9,514 bases of DNA, from assembly GCA_036635475.1 (NCBI GenBank), contig JAVWQH010000050.1, positions 1-9,514 of the forward strand, given 5' to 3'. Positions 7,661 through 9,514 of this stretch are shown in pieces (the stretch's first letter is position 1; the number at the start of each line of letters is the position of its first letter). The notes beneath the pieces are model-generated. The model saw nothing but the letters and a program-made list of their open reading frames with translations. It ran no database searches and had not been told where the DNA came from. A program made the position numbers and the translations under genes. This stretch comes from JAHHUA01 sp036635475. GTDB lineage: Bacteria; Bacillota; Clostridia; Oscillospirales; Ruminococcaceae.

Positions 7661-8255
7661 TATAGCACCCCGTAACAGCTTTCACCATTTGTAAATCTCC
7701 GTTTGATTTCAGCACTCTTTCCAGTGTAATATCTAAAATTGGAGGAGTAATTGTTTTTTTCTTATCTATCAAAGTGATTAGTCCTGCATCACTTAGAAAA
7801 TTAAAATAGCTACTGCGAAGTCTTTTGAGGGTAGCATCCGTCCATGTAGCAATATCATCATCCTGCTCTTGCTTCTTTTTGAAGAAAACGTTGATGTCAC
7901 TATCCGCTAATTCCAAAACACCTAAGGTTGCTTTTTCACGATATACCTCATATAAAAACTCATAAAACAATCTATTCTGTTTTGCTATTGCGATCAAATT
8001 TATTATTTTTTGTGTGGATAAATCACTGCTTTGAAAGACAGCCAACAAATCATTATCCAATACGGAAATTCTGTTTTTTAAATATCCATACATTCTTTTC
8101 GTCCTATATTCTTTAGAAGTCGAGAGCAAGTTTTCATCAAGACACATTGTTTTAATTTCTTCCCAATTATGTCCTAAAATCAACAGCTTAATAATCTTCC
8201 TAAACTCGACAAACCAAAAGGATTCAGACACTAAACCAGAGCTATATTTCTCCAT
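7653..8255 (-). CDS. brxA: BREX protein BrxA (DUF1819 family)
   Basis: A 200-aa protein of the DUF1819 family, recognised from EKYSSGLVSESFWFVEFRKIIKLL at the N-terminus (shown in two joined parts of the conserved region), YRTKRMYGYLKNRI in the middle and a Lys-rich C-terminal segment ending in KAVTGCYNV. BrxA is a small helical protein that, in characterised members, resembles the RNA-binding antiterminator NusB and binds DNA; it is first in the type 1 BREX core. The start is well supported: GGAGGA at 8267-8262 is 6 nt from the ATG. It follows the HTH gene by 17 bp, so both share a transcript. The 3' end overlaps brxB by 8 bp. Intact and of normal length. Confidence 0.94.
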   Translation of the reverse strand: MEKYSSGLVSESFWFVEFRKIIKLLILGHNWEEIKTMCLDENLLSTSKEYRTKRMYGYLKNRISVLDNDLLAVFQSSDLSTQKIINLIAIAKQNRLFYEFLYEVYREKATLGVLELADSDINVFFKKKQEQDDDIATWTDATLKRLRSSYFNFLSDAGLITLIDKKKTITPPILDITLERVLKSNGDLQMVKAVTGCYNV

Positions 8256-8272
8256 TTATCTTCCTCCATAAT

Positions 8273-8476
8273 TTATTCATCCACAACTTCCACGATATCG
8301 CCAATATCACAATTTAGCACTTCACATATTCGGACGATTATTGAAAGATTTACACATTCATTTTTTGATAGTTTAGCCATAGTACCGGTGCTAATATCGG
8401 CTCTTTCTTTTAGATCTTTTCTTATGAGATGATTATCTATCATTAATTTCCAAAGTTTATTATATGTTACTTTCAT
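8273..8476 (-). CDS. Small Cro/C1-type HTH regulator heading the BREX operon
   Basis: The 67-aa protein is essentially one XRE/Cro-C1 helix-turn-helix domain: LWKLMIDNHLIRKDLKERA, then the recognition region ISTGTMAKLSKNE, then NLSIIVRICEVLNCDIGDIVEVV. There is no effector or dimerisation domain, as in the YozG-like minimal regulators of Gram-positive bacteria. ATG 8476 has GGAGG (8488-8484) 7 nt upstream. It is the first gene after the promoter and lies 17 bp from brxA, so it most likely controls its own operon through a palindrome near the -35 element. Enterobacterial BREX loci often use a WYL-type BrxR instead. Whether this one represses or activates cannot be read from the sequence. Confidence 0.88.
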   Translation of the reverse strand: MKVTYNKLWKLMIDNHLIRKDLKERADISTGTMAKLSKNECVNLSIIVRICEVLNCDIGDIVEVVDE

Positions 8477-8509
8477 CTATAAACCTCCGCATTATTAATC
8501 TATTTTATA

Positions 8510-8538
8510 ATTATATCACAGAAATATAATCACTTCAA
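8510..8538 (-). promoter_or_regulatory. Predicted sigma-A promoter of the BREX operon
   Basis: On the minus strand, TTGAAG (8538-8533) is followed after exactly 17 bp by TATAAT (8515-8510), which is preceded by TGA, giving an extended TGN -10. The next gene, the HTH regulator, starts about 34 bp downstream of the -10, leaving a short AT-rich leader with a good ribosome site. No comparably good promoter was seen before brxA, brxB or brxC, so this probably drives the whole operon. Confidence 0.82.
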
Positions 8539-8559
8539 TTGCAATTGCGAAAAAACGCA
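8536..8559. promoter_or_regulatory. Candidate operator: two adjacent palindromes at the -35 element
   Basis: CAATTGCAATTG (8536-8547) is a perfect 12-bp palindrome overlapping the upstream edge of the -35 hexamer. Next to it, TGCG/CGCA (8546-8549 with 8556-8559) is separated by six A. This placement suits a dimeric Cro/C1 protein, and the HTH gene just downstream is the obvious candidate. The binding itself is inferred. Confidence 0.45.
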
Positions 8560-8614
8560 GTTATTTTGCATAATTGGTCAATTTTATAACCAACAATAAA
8601 TGAATATATCTCAC

Positions 8615-8734
8615 TTAAACATAACTTATTTCAACAATAGCAATATTACTTTTTTCAAGTGATGACATACTTCGTCCCTCGCTGAGGTGAAGAGCTACAA
8701 CTTTCCATTTTAACTCACTGCTGTACTTTTTCAT
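8615..8734 (-). pseudogene. Remnant of an IS3-family transposase OrfA
   Basis: A 39-codon frame starts at ATG 8734 with AAAGGAG 9 nt upstream. Its first ~25 residues, MKKYSSELKWKVVALHLSEG followed by RSMSSL, match the N-terminal helix-turn-helix of OrfA proteins of the IS3/IS150 group (KYS.ELK..VV pattern). The remainder (EKSNIAIVEISYV) does not continue the family and soon reaches a stop, so a deletion junction probably lies near 8655. Full OrfA proteins are roughly 100 residues or more, and the catalytic OrfB is absent, so this remnant cannot transpose. Confidence 0.6.
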
Positions 8735-8791
8735 TTCAATTGGCTCCTTTGTTTTTCTATTTCAGAGGGTTGTTGCAATATTATTATAGCA
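8615..8791 (-). mobile_element. Left-end remnant of an insertion sequence inside virD4
   Basis: The virD4 frame loses family similarity after AKENYGY (about 8795) and then the orfA leader begins, so an IS end must lie between about 8785 and 8800. The minus strand from 8791 begins with TG (TGCTATAATAATATTGC), as IS3-family ends do, but without the right end or a target duplication the boundary is a guess. The inner border is where orfA homology ends (~8655), and the sequence from there to 8615 could belong to either side. This places the BREX locus directly beside the broken conjugation gene. Confidence 0.45.
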
Positions 8792-9302
8792 GAGCGTACC
8801 CATAATTTTCTTTTGCAATTGCTCCGTAGTTTCGGGCAAGGTCACCCTTAGTATCGGTGGTGATAAAAGACATACCACTGGCACAGGCATATTCTAAGTT
8901 GGGGTACACGAAGAATGCGGTTTTACCAACACCAGCGGTGCCGATCATAAGGCAGTGAACATCGCCGGTATCAACTAACCCTGTAACAGCTCCGTTACCA
9001 CTCAGCGAACCAACCACCACGCCTTGCTCGGTAGGGAGATTTTCACCTTTGCGCCAACGCTTTACATCATATGGAACTTGTAGGTACGTTTTCTTGATTT
9101 CTTTTCGTGTGAGAAACCTTGCCACACCATGCTGTCCGTCACCAATGGTTTTGGATTTAATTCCACCCAGGGTATAGAAGTGTGCAATCATTGAAAGACC
9201 GCCAATGACGATGAACATGAACAGCCCCATGCCCAATAATAGTGCTAATGGTGAACTGAACAGATTTTTACAATCATTAAAATATGCAATTAGATATGAC
9301 AT
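8784..9302 (-). pseudogene. Truncated VirD4/TraG-type conjugative coupling protein
   Basis: The 172-codon frame is the N-terminal part of a type IV coupling protein, the membrane ATPase that feeds DNA to the conjugation channel. It looks like the VirD4-like family of clostridial ICEs. Visible are a membrane segment at about residues 18-42 (LALLLGMGLFMFIVIGG), Walker A GTAGVGKT at 121-128, and TDTKGDLARNYG, the start of the conserved DxKG region. Full members are around 600 residues; the second half of the ATPase is missing, and the frame ends in the non-family tail ALL. ATG 9302 is chosen because AAAGGA lies 8 nt upstream; in-frame ATGs at 9311 and 9386 lack such support. It was inactivated by the IS whose remnant follows. 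Confidence 0.8.
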
Positions 9303-9354
9303 CTCACGCATCCTTTCTTTTTTGATTTTTTGATGGTATAATATATAAGAACCT

Positions 9355-9388
9355 CTATGGTTCCCAAAATCAAAGATTTTGACCATAG
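9355..9388. promoter_or_regulatory. Stem-loop in the leader of the virD4 remnant
   Basis: CTATGGT (9355-9361) pairs with ACCATAG (9382-9388), and inside it AAAATC (9366-9371) pairs with GATTTT (9375-9380) around an AAA loop, with a TCCC/G bulge. It lies about 50 bp before the virD4 start and just past the end of a possible upstream frame. No T-run follows on the minus strand, so it is not a standard terminator. An operator, mRNA-stability or attenuation role are possibilities. Confidence 0.5.
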
Positions 9389-9504
9389 CGAGAACCTTGT
9401 TGTTTCACAATAAAAACCGACCACACAATTTGCAGTGCAATCGGTACTAAACATAATCGCCATTCGCTTGAAGCTAAGGTTTTGAGTTGTTGAGTGGGGT
9501 GTAT
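9370..9504 (-). other. Possible 3' end of a small membrane-protein gene upstream of virD4
   Basis: A minus-strand frame reads HPTQQLKTLASSEWRL, then a hydrophobic stretch CLVPIALQIVWSVFIV, and ends GSRYGQNL at a TGA inside the stem-loop. It has protein-like composition and lies where an ICE gene would precede virD4. However, it begins after a TAA near the window edge and has no ATG, so it would be a broken gene tail or chance. A second open frame on the same strand overlaps it. I do not recognise a family. The rest of 9389-9514 shows nothing else. Confidence 0.25.
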
Positions 9505-9514
9505 TTATATTTTG

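Noticed and set aside
9303..9386. 28-residue N-terminal extension of the virD4 remnant
   Set aside because: The extra codons cross the stem-loop, and the ATG at 9386 lacks a ribosome site, whereas ATG 9302 has AAAGGA at good spacing followed by the family-like membrane segment.
9355..9388. Rho-independent terminator
   Set aside because: The stem is AT-rich and bulged, and no T-run follows on the minus strand.

Overview
The window carries the 5' part of a type 1 BREX (bacteriophage exclusion) defence locus, all on the minus strand, from a low-GC Gram-positive bacterium. A gut-type Clostridia (Bacillota) host is inferred from four things: strong GGAGG ribosome sites with a TTGAAG/TATAAT promoter, the AT-rich genes, the VirD4-like coupling protein typical of clostridial integrative conjugative elements (ICEs), and a GC-rich multi-hairpin repeat resembling those scattered through Faecalibacterium/Ruminococcus-type genomes. 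The source is probably a scaffolded draft or metagenome assembly, because there is a run of exactly 100 N at 2695-2794.

Layout in the direction of transcription (right to left). At 9302-8784 is the N-terminal third of a virD4/traG coupling-protein gene, cut off after about 170 codons. It is followed by a short remnant of an IS3-family transposase orfA (8734-8615). Next come a good promoter with a palindromic operator candidate (8510-8559) and the BREX operon: a 67-aa Cro/C1-type HTH regulator, brxA, brxB, brxC and pglX. brxA and brxB overlap by 8 bp, and brxC starts 11 bp after brxB, with its ribosome site overlapping the brxB stop codon. pglZ and brxL, which normally follow pglX, would lie beyond the left edge and cannot be seen.

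Two insertions disturb the operon. (1) Between brxC and pglX lies a ~0.55-kb unit: a four-helix-bundle (S23/IVS-type) protein gene bracketed by arrays of a heptanucleotide repeat (GMATTRY) in opposite orientations, with outer ends that both begin TCAAT. It abuts the brxC stop codon on one side and supplies the TTG start codon of pglX on the other, so pglX has lost a nearby ribosome site. A 104-bp tandem duplication covers this junction, and the assembly gap falls inside it. (2) pglX ends abruptly after the motif DWDSFETSWDF..HPL, which in full-length PglX lies well inside the protein. The stop codon sits at the edge of a ~95-bp GC-rich repeat with four hairpins, followed by four perfect copies of a 13-bp repeat. 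The predicted PglX methyltransferase therefore keeps its catalytic motifs but lacks its C-terminal part.

In working BREX, PglX methylates one strand of a non-palindromic site to mark self DNA. BrxC (large ATPase), BrxA, BrxB, PglZ and BrxL take part in blocking phage replication. This copy looks like defence cargo that landed in, or came to border, a decaying conjugative element and was then hit by small mobile sequences. It may be inactive, or PglX expression may be switchable. The sequence alone cannot decide.
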